Positions 1 to 6,220 of a stretch of 13,480 nucleotides of DNA are shown here, one piece after another. Within the stretch, counting starts at the first letter, position 1. The number at the start of each line of letters is the position of its first letter. Source of the DNA: CAYMKL01 sp964390805 (GTDB lineage: Bacteria > Chloroflexota > Anaerolineae > VGOG01); assembly GCA_964390805.1 (NCBI GenBank), contig CAYMKL010000171.1:1-13480 (forward strand), given 5' to 3'. The notes beneath the pieces are model-generated. The model was given only the letters and a program-made list of their open reading frames with translations. It searched no databases and had not been told where the DNA came from. The translations under genes and the position numbers were made by a program.

Positions 1-58
1 GTCGAAATCCTTGGATTGAGCTTGTCGAAATCCTTGGATTGAGCTTGTCGAAATCAAG
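1..58. repeat. 23-bp tandem repeat, about 2.4 copies
   Basis: The unit GTCGAAATCCTTGGATTGAG plus CTT starts at 1 and 24, and a third partial copy starts at 47. The first copy begins at the window edge, so the array may extend further left. Each unit contains GGATT and AATCC arms that could form a small hairpin around GAGCTTGTCGA. No gene overlaps it, and it lies just past the 3' end of the toxin gene. Its role is unknown. Confidence 0.85.
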
Positions 59-68
59 TGATACTATT

Positions 69-332
69 TCAAGGCAAGATATCGTGTCCACCCACGTTGC
101 GCAAGTACACATAGTCTTCGAACTCCTGCAACGTGACGCGGATGCTCATGGTAATAGAGATTTCTTTGACTGGCGGGGCTTCGTGCTTGAGAGCCTGCAC
201 TGTCTTGTAGCGCAGCGATGGATGATACTTATTCTCAAGAAAGAGCTTTAGCTTCTCCCGAACACGTCGTTGAATCTGCGGGTCCAGGCGGCGAAGGCTC
301 TTGCGAAAGCGGGGCGAGGGGACCAGTTTCAT
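69..332 (-). CDS. RelE/ParE-superfamily toxin (YafQ-like mRNA interferase)
   Basis: This 87-residue basic protein is probably the toxin of a type II toxin-antitoxin pair, a ribosome-associated endoribonuclease. The N-terminal half is two Lys/Arg-rich helices (residues 7-35). The C-terminal half is the usual strand region ending VYLRNVGGHDIL. Arg78 and His83 match in spacing the Arg and His that are catalytic in YafQ-type toxins (R..G.H..L). The start ATG overlaps the antitoxin stop as ATGA, so translation is probably coupled and no separate ribosome binding site is needed. Length fits the family (about 85-95 residues). The superfamily is fairly sure. The YafQ-like subgroup, the cleavage activity and whether it is still active are inferred. 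Confidence 0.75.
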   Translation of the reverse strand: MKLVPSPRFRKSLRRLDPQIQRRVREKLKLFLENKYHPSLRYKTVQALKHEAPPVKEISITMSIRVTLQEFEDYVYLRNVGGHDILP

Positions 333-589
333 ACGTCTTCGGTCTCCGAGAGGATGTCATCCATCATTTCATCTACGCTGGCATAGGCCTTCAGCCCGCC
401 CTGGCGATAAGCCTCTGTCGCTTCCCGTTCAGCTTGGATCCATGACTCAGTGTAATAGCGAGCCTCGTCAGGAGCTATGAACTCCTCCTTGAGGAACACT
501 ACAACCTGATAGATTTTTTCCAATTCTTGCGGCGATAGATTGCTAATTTCCTCCAGCAACTGCTGGCGGTAGTCTATGGTTACTGACAT
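329..589 (-). CDS. Antitoxin of the RelE/ParE-type pair
   Basis: This small acidic 86-residue protein is encoded directly before the toxin and overlaps it by 4 nt, the usual antitoxin-first order. Residues 8-36 (LLEEISNLSPQELEKIYQVV and on) form a predicted amphipathic helical pair like that of DUF2281-type antitoxins. The C-terminal half is rich in Glu and Asp, ending DEMMDDILSETEDV, and would wrap the basic toxin. No clear ribbon-helix-helix or helix-turn-helix is visible, so autoregulation is uncertain. The ATG has GAGGTG five bases upstream. The call rests mainly on position, size and charge; the exact family is not certain. Confidence 0.7.
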   Translation of the reverse strand: MSVTIDYRQQLLEEISNLSPQELEKIYQVVVFLKEEFIAPDEARYYTESWIQAEREATEAYRQGGLKAYASVDEMMDDILSETEDV

Positions 590-619
590 GGTTTCACCTC
601 AAAAAGTCGGATATACCCA

Positions 620-648
620 AGTTTACCACAACTCGACACAAAAATCAA
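620..648 (-). promoter_or_regulatory. Candidate promoter of the toxin-antitoxin pair
   Basis: On the minus strand, TTGATT (643-648) and TAAACT (620-625) are 17 bp apart, and a TG sits one base before the -10 (extended -10). It lies about 30 bp upstream of the antitoxin ATG and within the 3' end of the broken antitoxin ORF. The match is moderate. Confidence 0.4.
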
Positions 649-850
649 CTGCGGCGTCTGTCATGACCCCTGACGAATAGGCATCGGCAAACACCTCGTC
701 GTAGATGTCGTTGTCACTGCCGATCCATTCCTGATAGGTGGCAGATTGGCTCTGAGCGCTTATCCAGGCAGCCTGCAGATCGCGTTCTGCCAGGAACTGC
801 ACGAAGTCAAATGCGACCGTGAGCTTGGGCTCAGGTAAAACGTCAAGCAA
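623..850 (-). pseudogene. Remnant of a DUF2281-like antitoxin gene
   Basis: The reading frame encodes LLDVLPEPKLTVAFDFVQFL at its N-terminus, then QEWIGSDNDIYDEVFADA. This resembles the helical N-terminus and acidic C-terminus of small antitoxins that usually precede MazF/PemK or PIN toxins. There is no ATG: an in-frame stop lies four codons before the only plausible start (TTG at 850), and no ribosome binding site is visible. The N-terminus therefore seems to be missing. After FADA the sequence (YSSGVMTDAAVDFCVELW) no longer looks like the family, which suggests a frameshift or recombination joint. No toxin gene follows; the next gene is the other toxin-antitoxin pair, whose promoter overlaps this 3' end. 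It could still be a translated orphan antitoxin. Confidence 0.5.
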
Positions 851-874
851 GTATGCTGTTTATGAGTTCCTACA

Positions 875-2053
875 CTAGCGCTGCGCCGTAGCCGTGCTCG
901 TAGCCACCGAGGTGGGCGTCCAGGTAGCAGTGAAAGACGGCGTGGCTGTGTCCGTAGCTACTGAAGTGGGCGTCCAGGCAGCCGTCGTCGTCGCCGTGGG
1001 AGGTCGCGGTGTGGCCGTGTCCGTAGCCACTGAAGTGGGTGTCCAGGTCGCAGTTGGGGGGTGCGGCGTGGCCGTGTCGGTAGCCACAGAGGTGGGCGTC
1101 CAGGTGGGTGTCCACGTTGCAGTTGGAGCTAAAGTCGGTGTCTGCGTTACCGGTGGAGGATAAGGCTGAGGCGTGTGTGTCTCCGTTGGCGGTACGGGCG
1201 TTCGGGTTGGCTTCCTCTCGCACCCAGACCAACAGAAGGACCAGGTCGAGCTGAGGCACTCGACTTCGTCGCCCAGGCCTGGATAGTTCCCTGTCTTCCG
1301 CTTCATAGCGACGTTCCAATCGAAGCAACCGCTGTCCGAGAGGTCCTCCCCACAGAGGTAATCGTCCAGCTCCCAGCTCGTGTCTTGCGTCCCCGAGGGG
1401 ACGTGGCGAGCTGGGTCCAACCACGTGCCGTCGTACCAGGTCTCTCCGTTGTGCAGGTAGGTCACGTTGACGAAGTAATACTCGTCTGGAGCCAATGCCC
1501 TGTCGGACCGCCATTGTAACGTGACCACACCCGTTTCGTTTCCAAAGGATGCCCCATTCGGTGGGCTCAACAGGCTCACTCGGCACGGGAGCCGACCTGG
1601 TGTCAGCGATGGCATTGGCGTAGGCGTCTTGGTTGAGGTTGGGGTATGGGTCCCTGTGGGTGTTGTAGCGGTAGCCGTCGGTGTGCGGGTACTGGTCCGC
1701 GTTGGCGTCTTGGTCGGCGTGGCCGTGTCCGTAGCCACTGAGCTGGGCGTCAAGGTAGCCGTCCTCGTTGGCGTCGGAGGTCGCGGCGTGGCGGTAGGCG
1801 AATGGCTGACAACTGGCGTGGCTGTGGGTGGTGAGGTGGCGGTGGGGCTGGGCGCTTGGGCAGTGATCGTGGCCACGATGCTACGTGCTATCGCCGTCTC
1901 GGTGGCCTTGAGGTCAGGCGCCGTGCTCTCCATATCCACTTGAACGTGCCTGCATCCCGCCAGGGCCGTAACCCCGACGAGGAAAAGATTCAGGATACGA
2001 GCTAATCTTAGTCTGTTCTTGCTGTTGCCCTTGATCAAAGGTCTCCTTTCCAC
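875..2053 (-). CDS. Thr/Pro-repeat surface lipoprotein
   Basis: This 392-residue exported lipoprotein has no assigned function. With the GTG start at 2053, Arg/Lys-rich residues 12-19 precede a hydrophobic segment (20-33) and the lipobox LAGC with Cys34. A TTG start at codon 6 is equally possible; it has AGGAG four bases upstream. Residues 66-153 and 281-392 are low-complexity Thr/Pro/Ser/Ala linkers, likely extended and possibly glycosylated. Between them, residues 154-280 form one folded domain beginning CRVSLLSPPNGASF, with six cysteines (157, 234, 243, 266, 274, 278) and many Trp and Tyr. It looks like an Ig/Fn3-type beta sandwich found in Chloroflexota lipoproteins. The linker motif SVATDTAT recurs. 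The protein ends inside a repeat with no anchor. The gene starts 13 bp after the histidine kinase and is probably co-transcribed with it. Confidence 0.75.
   Translation of the reverse strand: MERRPLIKGNSKNRLRLARILNLFLVGVTALAGCRHVQVDMESTAPDLKATETAIARSIVATITAQAPSPTATSPPTATPVVSHSPTATPRPPTPTRTATLTPSSVATDTATPTKTPTRTSTRTPTATATTPTGTHTPTSTKTPTPMPSLTPGRLPCRVSLLSPPNGASFGNETGVVTLQWRSDRALAPDEYYFVNVTYLHNGETWYDGTWLDPARHVPSGTQDTSWELDDYLCGEDLSDSGCFDWNVAMKRKTGNYPGLGDEVECLSSTWSFCWSGCERKPTRTPVPPTETHTPQPYPPPVTQTPTLAPTATWTPTWTPTSVATDTATPHPPTATWTPTSVATDTATPRPPTATTTAAWTPTSVATDTATPSFTATWTPTSVATSTATAQR
888..1106 (-). repeat. In-frame repeats encoding TWTPTSVATDTATP linkers
   Basis: Four imperfect copies of a roughly 39-bp unit (plus-strand core GTGGCCGTGTCCGTAGCCAC) begin at 888, 942, 1011 and 1068. 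A fifth copy lies at 1719 in the other linker of the same gene. All spacings are multiples of three, so copy number can change without breaking the frame. The repeats also create long Val-rich open frames on the plus strand, which are artefacts. Confidence 0.85.
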
Positions 2054-2066
2054 TTACATTCATGTT

Positions 2067-3233
2067 CTACCACAGGCTGACTTCAGCCAACGGCAACTTG
2101 ACGCCGAACGTCGTGCCTTCCCCCACCGTGCTTTCCACCGCGATGTGCCCACCGTGCAGCTCCACGATTCTCTTAGCGATAGAAAGCCCCAGGCCACTTC
2201 CCTCCACCGCCCGGGTGCTCTCTTTTTCCACCCGATACATCTTCTCGAAAACGTGGGGAAGGTCCCCTGGCGGGATGCCCGGCCCGTTGTCGGTCACCTG
2301 GACGAGAATGCTTTCCCTGTTAGCTTCCAGTCGGACTTGTACCTCGCTCCCCTCAGGGCAATACTTGATCGCGTTGTCCAACAGGTTGATGAAGACTTGC
2401 TTGATCCGATGCCTGTCGGCGCGGGTACGGGGCAGCCGTGGTGGGCTCTGGATGGATAGCTCGATCCCCTTCGCCTGCGCCACCCTGAGAAGCCCGGCCA
2501 CGGCCTCCTCGACCACAACCCCAATATGGGTTGGCTCCAGGCGCAATGGCACGCCCGACTCCAGTCGGGACAGAAGCAGCAGATTGCTGGTCAGGCCGGT
2601 GAGCCGCCGCACCTCTCGCTCGATGATGTCCTGCGAGCGCCGCCAGCTATCCACTTCTTCGATGGAACATTCCTTGATGTTGGCCACGTGGCCGGCAATG
2701 GCAGCCAGGGGGGTCAGTAGCTCGTGGGAGATGTTCTGGATGAAGTTGCGGTAGAACTCCTCTTGATGGCGCTGCTCTGAGACATCGGTGACCATGCACA
2801 TCACCCTGTCGTCAGGGGAAGACGGGTCGTCCAGGGGCATAGCCCGCAACTGGAGCCGCACATCAGTTGCGGGTTGAAGCTCATGCAATTCCGATTGCCC
2901 GGACTCAGCTACTCGTTTCACGATGGGAGCCAGGTTGCCCTCAAGCAGAGACGAAACGCGGCCAGAATCGAATAGCCACCGCACCTCTGAGTTGCACCAG
3001 AGCACCTGCCCCTGTTGGTCAGTGAGCAACAGCCCCATGGGCAGGCTGTCCAGCAGTGCCTCCAATTGCCCCTCCATAACGCCACCCCTGGCCAGGGCCG
3101 ACGGGCCAGCTAGCCGTCTTTTCGCATACCACCAGGTCAAAAGCACCAGCCCTGTGGCAACAAGCAGAAGCACGAGCAAGATGACGGCTGCCCCTATCAC
3201 GTCGAAAGAGATGTGGATCACCGGCTCACTCAT
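2067..3233 (-). CDS. Sensor histidine kinase, one TM segment, PAS domain
   Basis: This is the partner of the response regulator encoded upstream. The 388-residue protein starts at the ATG at 3233 with GAGGGG just upstream; the frame stays open further but only through repeat DNA. One membrane helix spans residues 12-35 with almost nothing outside the cell, so the signal is probably sensed in the membrane or by the cytoplasmic PAS domain (about 55-155). The HisKA H-box is NISHELLTPLAAI with phospho-acceptor His170; Leu replaces the more usual Arg or Lys in HELxTPL. The HATPase domain shows the N-box FINLLDNAIK (Asn287), DNGPGI (Asp315) and GSGLGL (345-350). The layout matches PhoR/ResE-type kinases. 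The stimulus is unknown. Confidence 0.9.
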   Translation of the reverse strand: MSEPVIHISFDVIGAAVILLVLLLVATGLVLLTWWYAKRRLAGPSALARGGVMEGQLEALLDSLPMGLLLTDQQGQVLWCNSEVRWLFDSGRVSSLLEGNLAPIVKRVAESGQSELHELQPATDVRLQLRAMPLDDPSSPDDRVMCMVTDVSEQRHQEEFYRNFIQNISHELLTPLAAIAGHVANIKECSIEEVDSWRRSQDIIEREVRRLTGLTSNLLLLSRLESGVPLRLEPTHIGVVVEEAVAGLLRVAQAKGIELSIQSPPRLPRTRADRHRIKQVFINLLDNAIKYCPEGSEVQVRLEANRESILVQVTDNGPGIPPGDLPHVFEKMYRVEKESTRAVEGSGLGLSIAKRIVELHGGHIAVESTVGEGTTFGVKLPLAEVSLW

Positions 3234-3281
3234 CTCCCCCCTCTTTCCGTCGCCACCCCGCCCGGGGCTGAAGCCGTCGGG

Positions 3282-3375
3282 CTCAGTATACAAAGGCCTA
3301 GCGGCCTGCCAAATCCAGCCCCAGCGGAGGCTTTGTAGACTGAGCCAGGGGCTTGAGCGAAGCGGAGCCCCTGGC
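3282..3375. repeat. Two inverted repeats in the regulator-kinase gap
   Basis: The 184-bp gap between regulator and kinase genes holds two nested-looking palindromes. The first pairs CTCAGTATACAAAGGCC (3282-3298) with AGGCTTTGTAGACTGAG (3328-3344), with one mismatch and one indel. The second is a perfect 10-bp stem, GCCAGGGGCT (3344-3353) with AGCCCCTGGC (3366-3375), with a 12-nt loop. There is no T-tract in either direction, so these look like REP-type elements or mRNA-processing hairpins and not like terminators. Confidence 0.75.
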
Positions 3376-3417
3376 GGGTGCCGCATGAGAAGTCAAGGTC
3401 GGTTCTGTGAAATGGCA

Positions 3418-4110
3418 TCAGCGCTCCCGAAACTGATAGCCGACGCCCCGCACGGTCAGGATGTACTGGGGCACACCGGGATTGGGCTCCAACTTCCTGC
3501 GCAGCTCGGCGACGTTCTTGTCCACCACCCTGGAGTCAACGGCCACGTCCCATCCCCAAACCTTATCCAGGAGCGTCTCTCGCCCGAAGACCTGGCCCGG
3601 CTGCTCGGCCAGGAAGCGCAGCAGATTGAACTCGGTCGGCGTGAGTTGCACCTCTTGCCCTCCGACCCAAACCCTGCGCTTCTCCAGGTCCATCTCCAGG
3701 CGGTCAAACACCAGGCGACTGGGGCGCCGCGCTCCGCTGCTCTGGCGGACCGTGCGCAGGGTGGCCTCGATCTGGGCGATTAACTCGTGGGGGTCGAAAG
3801 GCTTGGTGAGATAGTGATCGGCTCCAATGCTCAAGCCCTTCACCTTTTCCACTGTCTCGCTCAGCACGGTGAGCATGATGATGGGGATATAGCGCTCTCG
3901 CTTTCGCAGCGCCCTGCACACCCCCCAGCCATCCAGCCTGGGCATCCGGACATCCAGCACCACCAGGTCAGGCTCTTCGGCAGCCGTCAACGCCAGAGCC
4001 TCCTCGCCATCTCGCGCGATGACCACCTGGAACCCGGCCCGTTTCAACATGGGCTGCAGGAACGAGGTCAAGGACTCATCATCCTCTGCCACCAGGATCT
4101 TCGCCGTCAT
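3418..4110 (-). CDS. OmpR/PhoB-family response regulator
   Basis: This 230-residue DNA-binding regulator acts in the cytoplasm after phosphorylation by the adjacent kinase. The receiver domain (3-118) has the acidic pair Asp10/Asp11, phospho-acceptor Asp53 in VVLDVRMP, Thr81 in MLTVLSE and Lys103 in LTKPF. The C-terminal winged helix (about 128-228) contains LTPTEFNLLRFLAEQPGQVF, VVDKNVAELRRKLE and the closing VRGVGYQFRER, typical of the family. The ATG at 4110 is chosen because AGGAGG lies about five bases upstream and the protein then begins MTAKILVAEDD; a longer open frame to 4224 would read through the promoter. Target genes are unknown. The kinase and lipoprotein genes downstream are the likely co-transcribed partners. 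Confidence 0.95.
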   Translation of the reverse strand: MTAKILVAEDDESLTSFLQPMLKRAGFQVVIARDGEEALALTAAEEPDLVVLDVRMPRLDGWGVCRALRKRERYIPIIMLTVLSETVEKVKGLSIGADHYLTKPFDPHELIAQIEATLRTVRQSSGARRPSRLVFDRLEMDLEKRRVWVGGQEVQLTPTEFNLLRFLAEQPGQVFGRETLLDKVWGWDVAVDSRVVDKNVAELRRKLEPNPGVPQYILTVRGVGYQFRER

Positions 4111-4182
4111 AGGTTCCTCCTCCTCGATTTCCGCCCCACCTGCTCCCCGACCCTTCTCTCCATTCTTTGTGCGTCCTTTATT

Positions 4183-4212
4183 ATTATACCATACCATCGG
4201 GCAAAACGTCAA
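4183..4212 (-). promoter_or_regulatory. Promoter of the two-component operon
   Basis: On the minus strand, TTGACG (4207-4212) and TATAAT (4183-4188) are 18 bp apart, with an extended -10 TG (TGGTATAAT). It sits about 70 bp upstream of the regulator ATG, in the gap after the glycoside hydrolase stop. The regulator-kinase-lipoprotein set therefore need not depend on read-through from the hydrolase gene. Confidence 0.75.
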
Positions 4213-4223
4213 TAGGGCAAGCA

Positions 4224-5633
4224 TTAATGAAGATTCGTGTAATTCGTGGCAAAGAAATGAGCCATCTCGACGAATACAGGCTCCTCCCCTACCTCAAACT
4301 CCACCATCCCCGCCTGAACCGGGAGAACGCTCGATTCATCACCGTCTCGGTTGGTGAGAACGGCATCGGCCGGGGAGGGAATCCCTACCGTCTTGGTTAT
4401 CGTATTCGACCACAGAATGTAGAGCAGGCCTTCTGTGCCGACGAATTCATAAGCCTCAACCTCCTCAGGAACAGACTGGTAGGCACCAGAACAATGCATC
4501 CCCTCAAGTTTGTTGGCGAAATTCTGGAAGGTACTATAGCCATTCATGGGCTCGTGATCCGTACTGATTAAGTATCGCTCCACTTCACCTCCCCACGGCC
4601 ATGGAGGATGCTCCCTGGGATCAAACCAGAAGATGTTGTCTAGCCCGGCCCCAAAGCCGCGGGTGAGCTCCCGAACGATGAAATCGCGCTGAAGCTCCAC
4701 GCTCCGACCCATATTGACCCATTGGCCCGTCTCGGTCATCCAAATCCTCTTCCAATAGACCCCATTCCTGGACATTGTATCACGGATTTCATTCACTTTG
4801 CCAGCCATCGTGGGAAACTCGGCTTCATTGACAGGGTAGCTGTGCAGACTAACGCCATCGAAATACAGCCCGGCGCCATTTTGCAATGCCTTTTCAAAGA
4901 AGTCCCTTTCAAAACGTTCCCAGTAATCATACGCCAGGCCACCAAAGAAAACCAAAGCATCAGGGTCAAGCTTCTTGATCTTGGCATGAAATATCCCCAA
5001 CTGCCGAGCATATTCAGCCGGATAAAGCCCCCAACATCCCACCGCTGGCCCATAGTTGGGTCTGGGCTCTTTCCCATCCGGTTCGTTGATAAACTCCCAG
5101 GCGTCCACAACCTCGGCATAGCGAGGTACAACAACCTCCAGGAACCTCTCCAGGGCCAGCGTGTCTGTAATGGGGCCGCAGCTCTCCTCGGCTGCCCAGC
5201 CTGGCGCTCCGTAGATCACGACTATGGCATCGAATCCTAACTCCCCGAGGCGGTCGAATACCGGGTCGTATTTGTCCCAGTCATACTCCCCGGGCGATGC
5301 CTCTACTCCAAGCCAGGGCAGGAAGACTCGCATCCAGCCTGCCCCCATTTCTCTGGCTACGGGGAAATCGTAGTCAATCACCTCGGCGACCACTACCCAA
5401 GCCTCCCCAAAATCCACCCCCAGTTTAGCGTCTGGCGGTGCATACTTGTGAACCAAGGGAAGGCACACTGTATAGGTGGTCGTTGCTGGCCCAGTAGCAT
5501 CCATCGTACCACTGCCTTCACCGAACGTTTGGGCATCTGCCGTCACCTTCGTCATCGCGACGGCGAAAGCCACAGCGCAAAGCAGGAATAGCATTGACGT
5601 GCCTAATCTAGCAGAACGGTTCTGATCCTTCAT
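4224..5633 (-). CDS. Secreted clan-A-type glycoside hydrolase
   Basis: This 469-residue exported protein probably cleaves a polysaccharide or glycoside outside the cell. Residues 1-34 are a signal peptide (hydrophobic core 14-27, likely cleavage after TADA). A short linker follows containing CLPLVHKY (57-64), like the LPLV motif common in exported Chloroflexota proteins. Residues 70-375 look like a (beta/alpha)8 barrel: WEFINEP has the likely acid/base Glu184, and WMTETGQW has the likely nucleophile Glu301. The Asn-Glu-Pro pair and the glutamate at a strand end are clan GH-A signs, closest in feel to GH39 or GH5, but the family is not assigned and the substrate is unknown. Residues 385-455 may be a beta domain. 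The last ten residues (FATNYTNLH) are encoded by repeat-like DNA. AGGAGG lies eight bases before the ATG. Confidence 0.8.
   Translation of the reverse strand: MKDQNRSARLGTSMLFLLCAVAFAVAMTKVTADAQTFGEGSGTMDATGPATTTYTVCLPLVHKYAPPDAKLGVDFGEAWVVVAEVIDYDFPVAREMGAGWMRVFLPWLGVEASPGEYDWDKYDPVFDRLGELGFDAIVVIYGAPGWAAEESCGPITDTLALERFLEVVVPRYAEVVDAWEFINEPDGKEPRPNYGPAVGCWGLYPAEYARQLGIFHAKIKKLDPDALVFFGGLAYDYWERFERDFFEKALQNGAGLYFDGVSLHSYPVNEAEFPTMAGKVNEIRDTMSRNGVYWKRIWMTETGQWVNMGRSVELQRDFIVRELTRGFGAGLDNIFWFDPREHPPWPWGGEVERYLISTDHEPMNGYSTFQNFANKLEGMHCSGAYQSVPEEVEAYEFVGTEGLLYILWSNTITKTVGIPSPADAVLTNRDGDESSVLPVQAGMVEFEVGEEPVFVEMAHFFATNYTNLH
4233..4253. repeat. Short dispersed-repeat-like tail inside the hydrolase 3' end
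   Basis: On the minus strand, TTTGCCACGAATTACACGAA contains the doubled word ACGAAT with a TAC spacer. The same TTTGCCACGA opening, followed by different short repeats, occurs after arsR at 6177. This resembles the short tandem elements scattered between genes in many environmental genomes. Confidence 0.4.
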
Positions 5634-5659
5634 TCCCTTCTCCTCCTTACTTCGTCCAT

Positions 5660-5668
5660 ATTATACCA
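5660..5668 (-). promoter_or_regulatory. Extended -10 promoter of the hydrolase gene
   Basis: TGGTATAAT on the minus strand lies about 26 bp upstream of the hydrolase ATG and is a perfect extended -10. No good -35 is seen at 16-18 bp. It is divergent from the ars promoter about 150 bp away. Confidence 0.55.
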
Positions 5669-5744
5669 CAAAATGATTACGCCCGCGCCTACAAATGTTA
5701 CGAGTCTGTAACGGTTTTGTCCCCCTTTCTTCACATTCACCCCG

Positions 5745-5790
5745 CTGCTCCCGCTAAGTAGGGTCCAGCGGGAACAGGTGAGTAGTCACC
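5745..5790. repeat. Two small hairpins between divergent promoters
   Basis: CTGCTCCCGCT (5745-5755) pairs with AGCGGGAACAG (5767-5777) with one mismatch, and GGTGA (5777-5781) pairs with TCACC (5786-5790) over a 4-nt loop. They lie upstream of both start sites, so they would not be in either mRNA. They could be an operator or a repeat remnant. The rest of the gap shows nothing else beyond the two promoters. Confidence 0.5.
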
Positions 5791-5811
5791 AAAGTTCCAA
5801 GGTTCAGGTAC

Positions 5812-5840
5812 TTGACAAGCCGGTAAGAATGTAGTATAAT
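5812..5840 (+). promoter_or_regulatory. ars operon promoter
   Basis: TTGACA (5812-5817) and TATAAT (5835-5840) are both perfect consensus hexamers with the ideal 17-bp spacing. Transcription should begin near 5847, about 35 bp before the arsR start. Such a strong promoter fits control mainly by a repressor. Confidence 0.9.
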
Positions 5841-5864
5841 ATAGACGTATTGAAAAACGTCTAT
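5841..5864 (+). promoter_or_regulatory. Probable ArsR operator
   Basis: ATAGACGT (5841-5848) and ACGTCTAT (5857-5864) form a perfect inverted repeat around ATTGAAAA. It begins right after the -10 box and covers the expected start site, where a bound ArsR dimer would block transcription. The symmetry and the central TTGAAA fit known ArsR/SmtB operators in general. Binding is inferred. Confidence 0.8.
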
Positions 5865-5881
5865 GGATTTGGGAGTGAGCC

Positions 5882-6169
5882 GTGACCATTGATTGCGTAG
5901 CGTTCTGCAAAGCCCTGGCCGACGACACCCGACAGCAGATCCTGGAGATGCTGCTGAATGGTGAGATGCGCGTCAGCGACATCGTGGCCGCCTTTGCCAT
6001 ATCCCAGCCGACCATTTCCCACCACCTGAGCGTCCTCAAGCAGTTCGGCCTGGTGACCAGCCGCAAAGAGGGCAAGCAGGTGTTCTACGCCATCAGTCGC
6101 GACAACGTGGTTGAGTGTTGCGGTCGGCTCATGGCCAAGTTCGACGCGGAGGAGGCATGCGAGATGTGA
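5882..6169 (+). CDS. arsR: ArsR/SmtB-family arsenic-responsive repressor
   Basis: This 95-residue winged-helix repressor should release the operator at 5841-5864 when it binds trivalent arsenic. The recognition region SQPTISHHLSVLKQFGLVTS (41-60) and the wing RKEGKQVFYAI (61-71) are classic for the family. The first ArsR-type metal site, ELCVCDL in helix 3, is absent (here MRVSDIV). Cysteines are instead at 5 and 9, at 79-80 (VECCGRL) and at 93, so the ligand site probably uses the C-terminal Cys pair plus Cys93, as in ArsR proteins with relocated sites. The start is GTG with GGGAG six bases upstream. The arsenic role is supported by arsM downstream. Antimonite or a methylated arsenical could be the real inducer. 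Confidence 0.9.
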   Translation: MTIDCVAFCKALADDTRQQILEMLLNGEMRVSDIVAAFAISQPTISHHLSVLKQFGLVTSRKEGKQVFYAISRDNVVECCGRLMAKFDAEEACEM

Positions 6170-6179
6170 ACTTTTTTTT
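6137..6179 (+). terminator. Weak terminator-like structure after arsR
   Basis: AAGTTC (6137-6142) can pair with GAACTT (6168-6173), followed by a run of eight T (6172-6179). The stem is short and the loop is 25 nt, so it may reduce transcription into arsM only partly or not at all. Confidence 0.25.
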
Positions 6180-6184
6180 GCCAC

Positions 6185-6213
6185 GATACATAGATACATT
6201 TCGATACATGTAT
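6185..6213 (+). repeat. Three GATACAT words and a 10-bp palindrome
   Basis: GATACAT occurs at 6185, 6193 and 6203, and the last copy is part of the perfect palindrome ATACATGTAT (6204-6213). It sits between arsR and arsM. It may be a degenerate tandem repeat or a protein site. Confidence 0.6.
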
Positions 6214-6220
6214 ATAACTT

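Noticed and set aside
894..1943. Plus-strand Val/Gly-rich open frames and a long frame-shifted minus-strand frame at 870-1586
   Set aside because: They are shadows of the Thr/Pro linker repeats; the lipoprotein frame has a lipobox, a folded domain and proper context.
3234..3386. Longer N-terminus of the histidine kinase
   Set aside because: It would translate the intergenic inverted repeats and place a Pro/Arg-rich tail before the membrane helix; the ATG at 3233 has a purine-rich site.
4111..4224. Longer N-terminus of the response regulator
   Set aside because: It would include the promoter and ribosome binding site; the receiver domain begins right after the ATG at 4110.
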